From Phylloscopus collybita (taxonomy: Eukaryota > Chordata > Aves > Passeriformes > Phylloscopidae): 64,000 nucleotides of DNA. A program made the translations under genes and the position numbers. Positions 32,460 through 45,228 of the stretch are shown piece after piece. The stretch spans positions 15,114,501 to 15,178,500 of the forward strand of contig JAJNNQ010000019.1 of NCBI GenBank assembly GCA_027886175.1, in the 5' to 3' direction. Position 1 is the first letter of the stretch. Every line of letters begins with the position of its first letter. The notes beneath the pieces are model-generated. The model ran no database searches. It was not told the origin of the DNA and saw only the letters and a list, made by a program, of their open reading frames with translations.

Positions 32460-33258
32460 GTGTGGCCGGAGGGATCCAGTCCCTCCACATTCCGTGGGCA
32501 GTGTCCTGCCTGGCACCCACCCACGCCAAGGGCACCCAAAGAGGTGCTGCTGGCCACCCCTGCCAGAGCCACTTGTCCCTGCCCTCCTGTGGCTCCCTCC
32601 CCTGCTCTGGCACAGGGCTGTGCGGAGCCAGCCCAGGGAACTGCTCCAGGTTGAAAATAACTCCGTTTTTCCGGAACAGTCTGACACTGGCAGCCTTTGC
32701 CAGGCTGGATCTGAGTGCAAAGTTTCAATGCCAGTGCTGGCACGAGGCGAGAGGCACCATTATTTTTGGCAAGGGCATCTGCTTTAAGTGTTTGCATTGC
32801 AACCCTCAGAAAGTTGTCAGGCCCTGTAGTTACAGGCAGCACAGGCAATGCCTTTTTTGCCTCAGCAGGGATGTGAGCAGCCATGAAACCATGGGATTTC
32901 ATCTCCAGCACGGCTGCAGGGGAGCACACTGGGGACAAGGCTGGGACAAGACTCCCCCACTGTTGCCAAACCTTTACATCTGACCTCATGGTGTCTCCAG
33001 GCAGATGCCAGCATCCACAGCCATCGTGCCTTGCTCGTCCTCCAGAAAGGAGAAGACACAACAGGCCCTGGAGATGGGATGTGGCTTTGGGACAAAGCCT
33101 GGAGAGGACAGGGGCAGTGGCACAAATCTCATTCTTGCAGTGTTTGGATTGAATCAAAGGTGTCTGTGTCCAGGAGGCAACAGTGCCACTTTCCAAGCCT
33201 GTAAGGAGTTAGAGGGGAATTCTGCAGCCTGGGACATTCTTGGCTGTTTGGAGAGTGG

Positions 33259-33290
33259 ATTATTTTTTTTTATTATTATTATTATTTTTA
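33259..33290 (+). repeat. T run and (ATT)n microsatellite
   Basis: A short T run is followed by several ATT units in intergenic DNA. Confidence 0.9.
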
Positions 33291-36200
33291 AGTACTGGAG
33301 GAAAAAGGGGATTTTCAAGTAATTTGGATGATTCCCAGGAATGTTGTTAGTGCACAGCTGAAGCTCCACCAATGAACTTGTTCCCTGGAAGACTTTCCTG
33401 CAGAGTGTGTGGAGCTGAGGCCCAAACTTTCCAGTCATGTCAGGGTTGAAATTGCTTTGAGTGCTTGAGAGGATGCACTGGGAGGTGAGGAAAGAGAGTC
33501 TGAAAAAGTCATGGGCCCAAAAATATGTAAATGGCAGCACAGCTGATTCACTGCATGTCAAGTGCTGTGGAGAAATCTCTTCAGCTTCTCTGGTGCTTTT
33601 GAATTAATTAGCCTGCTGGTGTGCAGAGTTCTGGTATTTGGCAGCCAAGGCACATTTCCTCTGTGGCTGCTTAAATCAGTCAGGTTCAAATCACTGAGGT
33701 GAGTCTGCTCTAACACAAAATAATTCAGCTGCTGGATGACAGCTGATACACCTGGGAGTAAATCATCCTCCTAAGTGCAATTTCTCAAAGCATTTTAGGG
33801 AACATGGGTTTGATACATGTCATGTGCTATGGTTTGGGACACCAGGGAGGAGAAGAGGGACAAAAGCAGCTGGTGCAGTGTCTGAGCTGGTCCCAGTGCA
33901 GGCTCTGGCTGTGCTTGCTGGACATTGCTGCTCTCCAGTGGCAGGAGCCAGCTGAGCACAATCTGTCCCAGTGCCCCCATCACCCTCTTTTGGGGGTGCT
34001 CTAGATCTCTTTACACATTGGGGGAGAAATTACATGGAGCTGGAGCAGAGGCTGTGTTCCCCTGTCAGGACAGTACAATCCCTTCCATTTAATTTTTTTT
34101 TTTTTTTTAAAGCAAGTTCCTTCCTGCCTGAACATCTCCTCTACTCAATGAGGATGAGCTTTTCAGGTCATTCAAAAGCTGATGCTTGCTGAGAGTAAAA
34201 AAAAGCCCAACAATGGGCTGAGAGATGCTGTTTGATTATGCCTGGATTTTTTTTTTTCTCTCCCCTCCTCCAAAGATCATCACGAGCTCCGGTTCATTTG
34301 CGTTTGGGAAGAGCACAGGGCGGAAAGTGCCAGATCAGGGGAAAGGCTCATCACATGTTATTATTGTCAGCACAGCACTGGAAATATCACTAATGAATCA
34401 ATCAGCCCCTCCATGCACAAGGCCCTGCCCCATGACCCCTCTGGAGCAGCAGCCAGGGCTTGTGGGTCCCACTTCAGAGCAGAGCAAGCAGACGAGGAGG
34501 GAACGGGCTGTCCCGCTTGGATGCACCTGGGAACCAGCTCTGTCAAGGGCTCCTTCACTGATGGGCCTTCAGATAATTCAGCACTAATGATCAGCAGCTC
34601 AGCACAGAGCAGGGCTGTGCTTTGCACTCTTGGATACCCCCAGCCTATATTTAGGCACCCCAGGAGTGGCTCTGAGGGTTCTCGTGGGCACCAGACGGGG
34701 ACATCCAACTTCAGCCCCAGGGCTGGGTGGCTCTGAGACCCTGTGGGGACAGCTGGGCTGGGGCTCTGTGGCACAAGGCAGCTTGTGGACTGACCTGCTG
34801 CTGAGAGGGGCAGCCCTGAGCAGGGTGCTCCAAGGACACCTGGAATGCAAATCTGGGAGCAGCACCAGCTAAGGATGAACCTCCCTCTGCTCTGCACCGA
34901 GTGCAGCTCCAGCACACAGGGCACAGGCTCCCTCTGCATCACCCTCTGCAGGGGGGGAGCAGGTCCTGGCAGGGACTGGTCCCTGCTGCAGAGCTGGAGG
35001 GACCAGATTTGGCTGCAGAGTGGCTTCGTGCTGGGAGCACAGCTCTGCTGGTCACTGCCCTGTGCCTGGTCTCGTTGGCACTGAGGCTGGCTGAAAATAC
35101 AGAGAGAATAATTTGTCACTGCCTGAGCTCTCATAGCCACACTCCTTCCTGAGCAGCTCCTGTGGGTCTGTGAGGTGGTGGCTGATGCCTGACAGGGAAA
35201 TGTCACCCAGCAAGGACACCTCACCCTATTATAGGGCTGCTGGTCCACTCCAAACCCCACTGGTACATGGGGAGCAGATCAGAATCTCATCTGACTCAGG
35301 CCCACCTCTCTCCTAAGTGAGGCATCCCCATGCTGTCCCACAGTGTCCTGTGACCCTGCCTCCAGAGAGACACAGTGTGGTGACTGAACAATGCCTCCCC
35401 ACAGCAAGCCCATGTTCCCTGGGCTGGTGGAGCCACACTCCTGACTCTGGGATCCCACCTACAATCACTTGAGGAGATTTTTTCACTTTGGAACTTCTCA
35501 AGAAAATTCAGGCACCTGGGACCTGCCTCCCCTCTGCAGAGAGACCAGAAAGGAAGGAGGGGCTGCTCAGTGTTCACACAAGGGTGGACCTGCTGCAGCC
35601 CTGGGGTGCAGCAGGTGACAGCATTCCTTGGGTGAGGAAGTGGTGTGCCACATTCCTGGGGAGCTCCTGATCTCTGGTTCCATCTCAGGACAACATGTGA
35701 GAGCCGTGTGACAGCTCACCCATACTCTGGCTCACAGCAGATGTTTGCAGTATTCTTGTCCCAAGAATATCCCCTGAGCTCCCCCAAGACCTCCAGCCTT
35801 AAGCAAGAGCTGGTGGTTCTTTGTCTTTAATAACCCAAAGGATTTTTCTTCCATGAATTCATCCAGTTCCTGTTGGAACGCTTTGCATCTGTCACATCCT
35901 GTGGCGAGGAGCTCCGTGGATTAACTATACACTGCACCAAGAGCCACTTCCTTTTCCTTGTCCCAAACTTCCCTCCAGGTAGTTTCGTTTGGAGCCTGTG
36001 CTCCTGCAGTGGCAGAGCTGGTGAGTAATCACCCTCCCTGCCCTCACACGCCTCCCAAGGCAGGGCAATCTGCATCACACCCCTCTCCCTCATCCCTCCT
36101 CCTGCCCACGGTGCAGAGGCTGCTGCAGAGCTTGGGGCATTCCTGCTTCCCTCCTTCACATTTATAACATCTTCCACATCCCTCTGGAGACAAGGAAATG

Positions 36201-38659
36201 GGGAGAGCTGCAGGCAGCATCCTCAGCGTGGGCACATCCACGGTGCCAGTGCTTCCTTTCTCATCCTCTGCTTCTTCCCCACTCACTTCCAACAATTCAA
36301 TTTTCTGCTTTCTCTGCTCCAGGCATTTTGGAAGCATCGTTTAGCACGACTCCCAAGGTTCCCTTCCTGGGAGGAGATGCACCAGTCAGAGTCTAGCAGT
36401 GGGCTACCAGTGCTAGGACTGGGTTTTATGTGTTTTCCCTGCCTTTTCCTGAGTTCCCTTGGCTGCCTTGCAGTCCCCTGCTCAGGGATGTGGACACAGC
36501 AGCTCCAAAGGGCTCGGTGCTGCTGCCAAGCGTGGTCACTTGGCTGGCCCTGCCCTTTTCCAGATCATTTGTGGACACACTCAATGGCTCCCCACAGGTA
36601 ACATCCCTTAGCTGTGAAAACAAACCCTTTATTTCAGCCCTTCCTTTCCTGCCTCTAACAACTGCTCTGCCTGGCAGGTTTTTCCTCTCTCCCTCCCGTG
36701 TCCCTGAGGGGCTCTGGTGGGAGGCCTGGCCGGACATCTCACAAACCAGATTTCCTTCCCCAGTCCTTGCAGGATGGCCCCATGATCCCCCTTGGCCAGG
36801 AGCAGGAGCCAGGCTTGGCAGAGGGTGTCCAGGCTGGTGGCTCCCACCAGCACTGCCTGGAGCTGGGGTGTGGGCTGGTGAGTCAGGGAGGCTGCAAGAG
36901 CTGGAATCTCATTACTAATGGAGCCTCATTAATAATGGAGACGTCCCTCTGACACTGCAGCCATCCTGTGGCTGGAGGGAAGAGGATGAGGCAATGGCTG
37001 CTGACACCCAGGGGAGCTCTGCTCTCAGTGGGCAGGCAGAGTAACCCTGGACAGGCACGGCCACTTTGGCAGGAAGCTCCACATGGCCAGAGCTGGGACA
37101 GCCCCACAGGTATGGGGGATTCTGAGCTGTACCTGGCACACAGGCTGAGCTGCCAGACCTCAGCGCCACCAGAACTGGGATTCCTGGCCATCCTTTCATG
37201 TTCCATGGCATCAGCTGCTGGGGTTTTTCCACAACAAACTCCTCCTCAGTAAAACATCCCCCCTGCTCTGATGTGACGTGGTGGGGAGAGGAGGACGTGT
37301 GGGCAGCACCATGAGCTGGCCCTGCAGCCCCTCTGCTGCTGCTGAGGCTCCAGGGACCTCTGGAGCTCTCCTTCCACGCTTTTCATCCCTTCTGGCTTTG
37401 TTCAGCCACATCTCCCTCTTTTCTCAGCCCTGGCATCTGGCAGCCCCACCAGCCCCTGCTCTCTGAAGCCTCTCGTGATTATTTCTCCCAAAATGAAGAA
37501 TGTCCCAGGCATTGGATGCTCCCATGAAAAAGCTCTTGGCCATGAACTTCCCCAGCCTGTAGCAGCACAAAGCTCAGGGCTGCCCAGCCCTGCCCTCCTC
37601 CCCAGCAGAGCCTGGAGCCAGTGACCTGCCAGGTCTTTGCTTTGGGTGTCCTCACCCTGCTGTGGGACCCAGCTGAGCCCCTTGGGCTGGGTTTCTGCCT
37701 CCAGCAGTGAAACAAGCACCCAGTGCTTCTCTCAAGTGGTGGCTGTCACGCTTGCCTGTGGCAGAGACACCAGCCTGCCGTGGCACGGGCACTCCTGGAA
37801 AAAGGGATGGGGAGGTTGTGCAGGCACTGGCTCAGCAGCTTGAAGGGGCTCTCTCCTCCCTGCCACCCCTCATTTCTCCCTGAAGCAAGAGAAGTCAGCT
37901 CCTGCAGCTCCTCCTGCGCAGGCAGCAGACTCCAGAACAGCCACTCCTGCAGGAATTTGCCGGGAGGAGCTGGTGGGACTCCAGAGGTGTCTGATCCCAA
38001 AGGGGAAGGTGCCTCTTGAGGGAACGCCCCTCCCCTTGGCTTCTCACACCCTCACCTTGCTCAGGAGAGCAGCAGCACCCAGGGTGGGTGGGCAGGGGGT
38101 GCCCGGGGTGCCCAGAGGGGGGAGGAGGAGGAGGAACTCACGTGGAGTTCCAGCTCCATGGGTGGGTGGGTGGTGGTGATGACGCGGCAGGAGCAGAAAT
38201 CCCACAAAGCCAGGCAGGGAGGAGATGAGTACTGGATCAGTGGAAATGAGTAAGCAGCAGAAACCACCAGAATTTTCTGAACTCTTCTTACTTTTCTCGT
38301 GTCTTGTTGCCTCCTTGCTGCAGGCAGGAGGTGCTCAGGGGGGTGCCCCTTTGGGCAAGGAGTGTTGTCACTGGCACTGCCCCATGACAGGGGGGCTGGA
38401 CTGGCCTGGAGACATCTGTCCTTCCTCCCAGAGCTGCAGGTTGCTGCAGACACCTCTATCTCTCCCTGCATTCCAGCTCAGGTGCCCATGGACTGCACAC
38501 TCCTCTGCATTCTCCATGCTGGTGCTGAGAGAGCAGGATCCTCTGTCAGGGCAGATATATGAATATCTCAGCATTCAGTGCCCTCACACCAGCCTCTGGC
38601 TTTCTCCTGGAGCTGTTGTCACCACCAGCTGGCTCAGCTGGCTTACTGGGATTGGTGAC

Positions 38660-38960
38660 AAATGTGTGAAAGGCCTGGAGCCACCAGCCCTGGGAGAGAA
38701 ATGGTGATCTTGGGGTAGGAAAAGCAAGGCAGGGCAGCAGAGGGGAGAGGGAAGGACCACAGAGGCTGGTGGATGTGAAGCTTCAACCACAAAAACATGG
38801 ATCCAGGAGGCTTGTGCTGCTGCAGCCTCAGAGAGGCCAAGAGGGGCTGAAGCCTCCTCCACGAAGGAGGCCTCTGCAAGGCCTGTAAATAACCCTCTTG
38901 GAAATAAAGAGCTGACTCTTCATTTATTCTGCCTAGATCAAATCCTAACTGCTTATTTTT
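38660..38960 (+). mobile_element. Possible solo LTR
   Basis: The block begins TGTGTGAAAGGCCTGG and contains CTGTAAATAACC followed by GGAAATAAAGAGCTGAC, the spacing of TATA-like and poly(A) signals in an LTR. No target duplication could be settled, so this rests on layout alone. Confidence 0.35.
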
Positions 38961-41768
38961 AGGCTGTGCTCTGCCTCGTGGTGCAGGCATGTGGCTGGAG
39001 CCTGCAGCTCTGTCCAGACCCCTGAAGCTGACACCATTTCCACCTGCCCTGGAGCCCTGGCCGAGTACCTGTGTTAACACCTGGATGGGATTATCCCGAG
39101 CAGGCAGGCACAGCCCTCCTTCCCTCTTAAGCACATTAGCTGGGAAGAGAAGAAGGAAGAAGGAGGAATGACATCCCTGTGGCTTTTCAGGAGCTGCTCG
39201 TGCTGGTGGCAAGCTCAGCAGAATGAAAACCTTTCATTTCACAGGCTTTTTCCTCCTTTCCAGTGGCTGGAGCTGCACAGCACACACACAGGCAGTGGGG
39301 CTGCAGGCAAAGTCCACTCCCAAGCCCTGCTGTGTGGGAGGAAGTTTTGTGATTAGGACGCACCTGGGATCACAATCCTTGAGCTGCTGTTTTTCTCCCC
39401 TTGTTTTCCTTTCCATCCTGTGGTCACCCAGGTCCTTTCTAGACGGGAAAGAAATCCAAGGAACAGTAAGAATGGAAGGGATTAAATAGAGGAAATGTAA
39501 CTTTCCTGTACAAACCTGCTGCTGGGAGACCTGCTGCTGTTCTTAGGCAGAGCCTGCCCTGCCGTGCTTTGCATGGCTGGAAGCTGTGTTTATTTTCTGA
39601 GCAAGCCCTGTTTAACTCAAAGCTTGTCTGGAGCGTTCCCAGAGAGCCCCCTGATGGCTTCAGCTTTCATCCCAATATCCTGAGCCTGAATGTTTGGAGT
39701 AGCTGGGAAAAGGCAAAACACCGAAAGGCTTTGCAGGAGCCAGCGAGTTCAGGGTGAGATGTAGGGTGGAAATAACCCCTTTCCAGGGTGAGGTGATGCA
39801 TTCTGCCTGCATTGGCTGCTGGGCAACCAAATGTTCCTGCTTCCCATCCACCTCCCTCTCCCTGAGGCTTTCACCACGTCCTGTTTTGAGCCAGAACACT
39901 GAACCATCATCAGGTGCTTCCCCAGCCCTGGACTGAGGCTGTGCTCAGGAGTGTCCCAGGGGAGTGACACAAGGAGTGTCACAGGGGACCGAGTCCTACC
40001 AGCCCCATGGGGGTGGGTTCTTTCCTAAATCCTGCCAGAGAAGGGCTGGCAGAGCACTCCTGCTGTGGCAGGGGGCATGGAGAGGGCTGGGCAATGCCCT
40101 GGAGGTGGCTCGCCCTCGCTCTGCCAGAAGCACTTTTGCAATGGGGTGGCAACAAAGCCGGCTCTGCTGCAGGAGAAGCCAGCCCTGCCTCCCTGCACGG
40201 TCCCACGGGGGATCCCACTCCCTGCTGCCACAGCTTGCCAGGTTTGTGCTGGCAGGGCGGGAGCACACCCAGCTGGGTGCCAGGGGACAGCCCACCCCGC
40301 TTGGCTTCACCCGAGCACAGCCCTGGGACACAAACACTTGTGCTCGACCAGCCGGCGCCTGTTTGTTTTGCTGCTGTAAGGAGAGCCGGGGCCAGGGCAG
40401 CCAGCTGACTGTCACACCTCCTGGGGAGCCCTGGAGCGGTGACAGCGCTGTCACACTGCTCCCGGTGCTCCCTGAGCCACCCAGGTGAGGCCACAGGAGC
40501 AGCAGCCCCAGCCCAGGGCTGGACGGGAGGTGTGTGGTGCCAGCTCAGGGCAGGAAGGAAACAACTTGTGCCGAGGGAAGGAGCTGTCAGGAAGGAGGAC
40601 AAGCCCATCCTGCAAGGAACTCGCTGGAGCCAGGCGATCCAGCCTGTGAAAAACCGGACTGGAATGGGAAAAATGCCTGAGGGAACACCCGTGGTGTGAG
40701 CTGGCCGGGGAGGAGCTGGGGTGGGGGTGTTGGTCCTGCTCGGTGGGATGAAGATGCCGGGGCAGGAGGGAGCTCTGCCCTGACAGGATTCCCTCGTGGC
40801 TCCTGGCCTGCATCACCCACAATGTGCTGATGGGAGCAAAGCAGCTGTGATGTGTCCCGATGGCTTTGCTGGACACGGCAGTAAGAGCTCCTGCCCAAGG
40901 ATGGAGCTGAGAGCTCCTGGCATCTGAGCAATGCCAGCCCAAAGGAACTCCTGCTGCTTCAAAAAGCACCTGGGCAAGGGCTGCAGCCACCTGCAAGGGA
41001 GCAAGTGTCATGGTCTTCGCTTGGGGCCCCAAGATCTGCACCCAACCTCTCCATGGGCAGGGTGGGATGCAGGTAGGAGGACAGGATGGCCTTTGTGCCA
41101 CCAGCACCAGCTGGGAGCCAGTGGAGCAGGTGCTTGTGGGTCCCTGTGCTGCCTGTCCAGCCTGTATCAGAAAGGGACCCAGAGGGAATGGCTGGAAGTG
41201 CCAGAGAGCTTGTCCTGGCTCATGAGGAGTTTTGGATCCAGTCACAGACACTGCCTTGTCCTGCATGAGTCACTGAAAAACTCAGAGTCCTTTTCACAGT
41301 GACACTTTCTGCACACTGTGGGTCAGCCTGGAAAAAACCCGGTGCTGCCATCCCCTCCCTGTGGTCGGGACCAGGGAACAGCCTCTCAGCCTCTCTTCTC
41401 AATAGCTTGTTTATAAGGACACAAACACCTTACCAAGAAAAAAAACAAAACAAAACCAAAAAAACCCAACTTCATGCCAAGTAGTCTCCGGTTCCCCTTC
41501 TCCAATCTTGGCAACAGCTTCCTCGGTTATATTTTCATTTCTGTTTTCTCTGTCCCCGTTCCCGGTGCCGAGCAGCTGGTGAGGGACGGCAGGGCAGAGG
41601 GGCAGTGCCGGGGACGCGCCTGACCTTGGCACAGCACGGCGGGAGCCCTGCGCGTTTGCGGAGGGGCTGTGGGACCACCAGGGCATCCCGGGGCTGTACC
41701 TCGGAGCCACAACAACGCCCGGGAGACAGGGGGGGTCCTGTCCCGGTTATTCGCGGCAGGGGCCAGGA

Positions 41769-42718
41769 GGTGCGTCCCCTGCCCTCCCGGTGCGTCCCCT
41801 GCTCTCCCGGTGCGTCCCCTGCTATCCCGGTGCGTCCCCTGCTATCCCGGTGTGTCCCCTGCTATCCCGGTGTGTCCCCTGCTATCCCATGTGTCCCCTG
41901 CTATCCCGGTGTGTCCCCTGCTATCCCGGTGTGTCCCCTGCTATCCCATGTGTCCCCTGCTATCCCGGTGTGTCCCCTGCTATCCCATGCGTCCCCTGCT
42001 ATCCCGGTGCGTCCCCTGCCCTCCCGGTGCGTCCCCTGCTATCCCGGTGTGTCCCCTGCTATCCCGGTGTGTCCCCTGCTATCCCATGTGTCCCCTGCTA
42101 TCCCGGTGTGTCCCCTGCTATCCCATGTGTCCCCTGCTATCCCGGTGCGTCCCCTGCTATCCCGGTGTGTCCCCTGCTATCCCGGTGCGTCCCCTGCCCT
42201 CCCAGTGTGTCCCCTGCTCTCCCGGTGCGTCCCCTGCTCTCCCGGTGCGTCCCCTGCTATCCCGGTGCGTCCCCTGCTATCCCGGTGTGTCCCCTGCTAT
42301 CCCGGTGTGTCCCCTGCTATCCCATGTGTCCCCTGCTATCCCGGTGTGTCCCCTGCTATCCCGGTGTGTCCCCTGCTATCCCATGTGTCCCCTGCTATCC
42401 CGGTGTGTCCCCTGCTATCCCATGCGTCCCCTGCTATCCCGGTGCGTCCCCTGCCCTCCCGGTGCGTCCCCTGCTATCCCGGTGTGTCCCCTGCTATCCC
42501 GGTGTGTCCCCTGCTATCCCATGTGTCCCCTGCTATCCCGGTGTGTCCCCTGCTATCCCATGTGTCCCCTGCTATCCCGGTGCGTCCCCTGCTATCCCGG
42601 TGTGTCCCCTGCTATCCCGGTGCGTCCCCTGCCCTCCCAGTGTGTCCCCTGCTCTCCCGGTGTGTCCCCTGCTATCCCGGTGTGTCCCCTGCTATCCCGG
42701 TGCATCCCCTGCCCTCCA
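41769..42718. repeat. 20-bp minisatellite with 435-bp higher-order repeat
   Basis: About 47 units of the TGCTATCCCGGTGTGTCCCC type. Some units are 19 bp (the CCCATG variants). Variant units recur at fixed spacing: CATGCG at 41986 and 42421, and CCCAG at 42201 and 42636, both 435 bases apart. This equals 22 units with five 19-bp variants, so the array is about two copies of a larger block. It ends directly at the GC-rich promoter of ARHGEF37. Confidence 0.95.
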
Positions 42719-42719
42719 C

Positions 42720-43360
42720 CCGCAGCTGCCGCCGGCGCAGCGCACCGGGGCTCGGATGGATGAACGGGGCACACAGGGAGGGCGGCAGCCGGGGTCCGAT
42801 CCAGAGCGGGGGACGGCCGTTCTGGCGGATGGGAGCCCGTGCCGGGTGCCGGTGCCGGTGCCGGTGCCGGTGCCGGTGGCGGCGGGGGCGGTGCGCTCGG
42901 GGCCAGCCGGTGCCAGCCGGGCCGGCCGCCAGCCTCCCCCGCCCGCCGGGCGTGCGCAGGGACCGCCCCGCTCGGCTGCCAGCGACCGGCTGCGGCTGCC
43001 GCGGGCCGGGACCGGCGGGGCCGGGCCCCCCTGGGCGGGATCAGCCCTGCCCGGGATCATCCTCCTGCCCGGGATCGTCCCCCTGCCCGGGATCCCCCCC
43101 CGCGCCCGCCCGGTGCGGCTGCGGTGTCACCGCCCGCAGGAGCGGCAGCGCGGCCGGGCACGGCGACCTGCGCAACCCCGCCCGCTCCGCAGGTGAGAGC
43201 CGGGCCCGGGGGTCTCGGGGGGCAGAAGTGAGGCTGGGCCGGCTGAGGAGCGGGGGTGACATTCCTGGGGCGCGGGGGGAGCCGCGGGCCCGGAGCCGGC
43301 GACCCCTGTGCGCGGGTGTCGGGGAGGGCCGGGCCGGTCTCCGCGTCACGGACAGGGATG
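42720..43360 (+). promoter_or_regulatory. ARHGEF37: ARHGEF37 promoter, GC-rich island
   Basis: Highly GC- and CpG-rich segment with a short GCCGGT tandem (about 42839-42884) and several GC boxes. It lies directly upstream of a strong splice donor at 43193. No TATA box is seen. It is the only such island upstream of the ARHGEF37 coding exons. Confidence 0.7.
42950..43192 (+). other. ARHGEF37: Probable noncoding first exon of ARHGEF37
   Basis: The sequence ends CGCTCCGCAG followed by a consensus donor GTGAGAGC at 43193. The start codon lies in the next exon, whose acceptor is at 45594, so a 5' untranslated exon is required upstream and this is the best candidate. The 5' limit given is a guess. 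Confidence 0.5.
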
Positions 43361-43590
43361 GCCGGAGCCCCCTTGGGGACAGGGATGACCAGAGCCCCCT
43401 CCTTAAGGACAGGAATGCTCGGAGCCCCCCTTGGGGACAGGGATGCCCGGAGCCTCCTCCTTAAGGACAGGCATGGCCGGAGCCCCCCTTGGGGACAGGG
43501 ATGGCCGGAGCCCCCCTTGGGGACAGGGATGCCCGGAGCCTCCTCCTTAAGGACAGGGATGCTCGGAGCCCCCCTCAGGGACAGGGATGC
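43350..43590. repeat. Minisatellite of about 28-32 bp units
   Basis: Units of the GGACAGGGATGCCCGGAGCC type alternate between CCCCTTGG and TCCTCCTTAA endings. The array lies at the downstream edge of the ARHGEF37 promoter island. Confidence 0.9.
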
Positions 43591-45228
43591 TGGTAGCCGC
43601 CGAGGCAGCAGTGACAGCTCAAATGCGGGAAGCTGCCTGGCAGGAGGGGGCTGGGAAAACGAAACCTGCTCCTGCGCTGTCCGCCTGCTCCGACGCTGCC
43701 CAGAAACGCTGCGGTTTAGTTTTTGCACTGTTCCCTTGTCCCACTGAAGTCTCAGGCCAGGGGGGTGAGGGGAGGCAATGAAGTTTCCACAGCCTGGGGA
43801 GACCCCCCCAGAGCAGCTCTGTGCTCGGGGGATGCTGCTGCAGGCACCAGGGACACCCCAATCCCGGCATGGCCGGAGCTGCAGGGCACCCCTCCAGGGC
43901 TCAGGGGATGTCTCAGATCGGGGCTTTCCACCTGCCTCCACCGAACTGTGGTTTTGCTGTCACCCCAGGCAGAGGACACTGGGTTTGCCCAACAATCCTT
44001 GTCGGGAATCCTTCTGCCTGGACATCTCGGAAGCACCCAGGGGGGTGCAGAAAAGTCTCCTCCTCCCCATGTCCCATCGCAGCCAATGCCACGCCACAGG
44101 CAGGGGAGGCAGCCAGACCCCAGGGGCAGGGATGACAGCTGGCAGGGTGGCACAGCGGGTGGAGGTCCAATGCCATCTCACTCTGCTTGCTGTGCCAAGC
44201 CCAGCTCTCCTCCAGCACAGCGGTGGGCGTGTGCCAGGAGGGGTCCTTGGCCCTCCCCAGTCAGCCACTTGTTACCTGCAGCTGACAGGGAGAACAGGGA
44301 GAGGGGCTGCAGCCTCCGGGGTGGGCACCGGGCGTGCTGCACTCTGGCTGTGGAGCTGGCACTGGCTGGGCAGGTAGGGCAGGGCAGTCTGTGCTGCTTG
44401 TGCCAGCTGCCTTTTATCCTGCCAGGCCACCTCTGCCTTACCTTTGCTCCTCTCCTCCTCCACAGGCAGGCAGGAGGGAGGCCTGGCAGCATTCCTGCCC
44501 CGGCCGGGGTCTGGATCCAGCCCAGCTGTGCCTGTGCCGCTCTGGGCTGTGCCACACCTCTCTCTCTCAAGGCCTTCCTGCCAGGAGCCCAGCACTGTTT
44601 GTGATGCTGCTCATCCTCCCTGCTATCAGTTAGAGCAGAGCCTGTTTCCTGAGAAGAAAACGTCAGGAATCAGCTGGGATTTTCCATGGCAGAGAGGAGA
44701 AGGGAGTTTGCTGTGCCACGCAGGGCCCTGGCATTGCCTACCAGGGTCTGCCAGTGCAGCTGGCAGAGGCATCAGCAGCTCTGCCCACTTCTCCCCTTGT
44801 CCCAGTGGCTTTTAAAGCAGCTCTTGCTGTCACAGAAACATCTCTTGTTCCAGCACTGCAGAACCACTCTTTGTACTTTGAACAACACCCTTGAATGCCA
44901 GGCAAGGTGCCAGGCACTGACAGCCAAGGCAGGGAGGAAAAAACTGGCCCTGGCAGCAGGGAGCTGGAGTGGAGGTGGCAAACCCTGCTCTGCCCATGGG
45001 GAGGGGTCCCTAAACAGTCCCAGTGCTGGGTGGCAGCTGCCAGGCCCCTGCTGGCACCTGGGGGCCCCCTTGCCTGCACCCCAACCCCACACGTGGTCAC
45101 CAGAGTGTGGGCACGTGTGTGTGTGGCAAGTCCTTGCCTGCCACACGTGGGTGTCTGCAGCCAGCCTGCTCCTGCCTCGCAGCACTCCATGGTTTTGGGG
45201 AGTGCCTGTAAATGCAGATGGGCTGAGT

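Larger units (their letters stand above)
32460..41768. other. Intergenic DNA between the LTR/minisatellite zone and ARHGEF37
   Basis: About 9.3 kb without a recognised gene. It holds an (ATT)n tract (about 33259-33290), T runs (34089-34109 and 34247-34258), an LTR-like block (about 38660-38960), and a TAAT-rich, possibly conserved segment near 34350-34410. Open frames up to about 297 codons occur but show no known family, splice pattern or typical composition. A noncoding RNA cannot be excluded. Confidence 0.55.

Noticed and set aside
32339..33196. 285-codon minus-strand frame
   Set aside because: Ends in the 30-bp array and shows no known domain.
34367..35260. 297-codon minus-strand frame
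   Set aside because: No recognisable family, no supporting splice sites, and competing frames in the same interval; a chance frame in GC-rich DNA.
35830..35995. Stretch resembling an old dispersed repeat (CACATCCTGTGGCGAGGAG)
   Set aside because: It feels familiar as a dispersed element but I could not assign family or ends with confidence.
41605..43464. 619-codon open frame on the plus strand
   Set aside because: Made of the 20-bp minisatellite (CYPG, SPAIPV-type repeats) running into GC-rich promoter DNA; no family, no sensible start, and frames 2 and 3 are open as well for the same reason.
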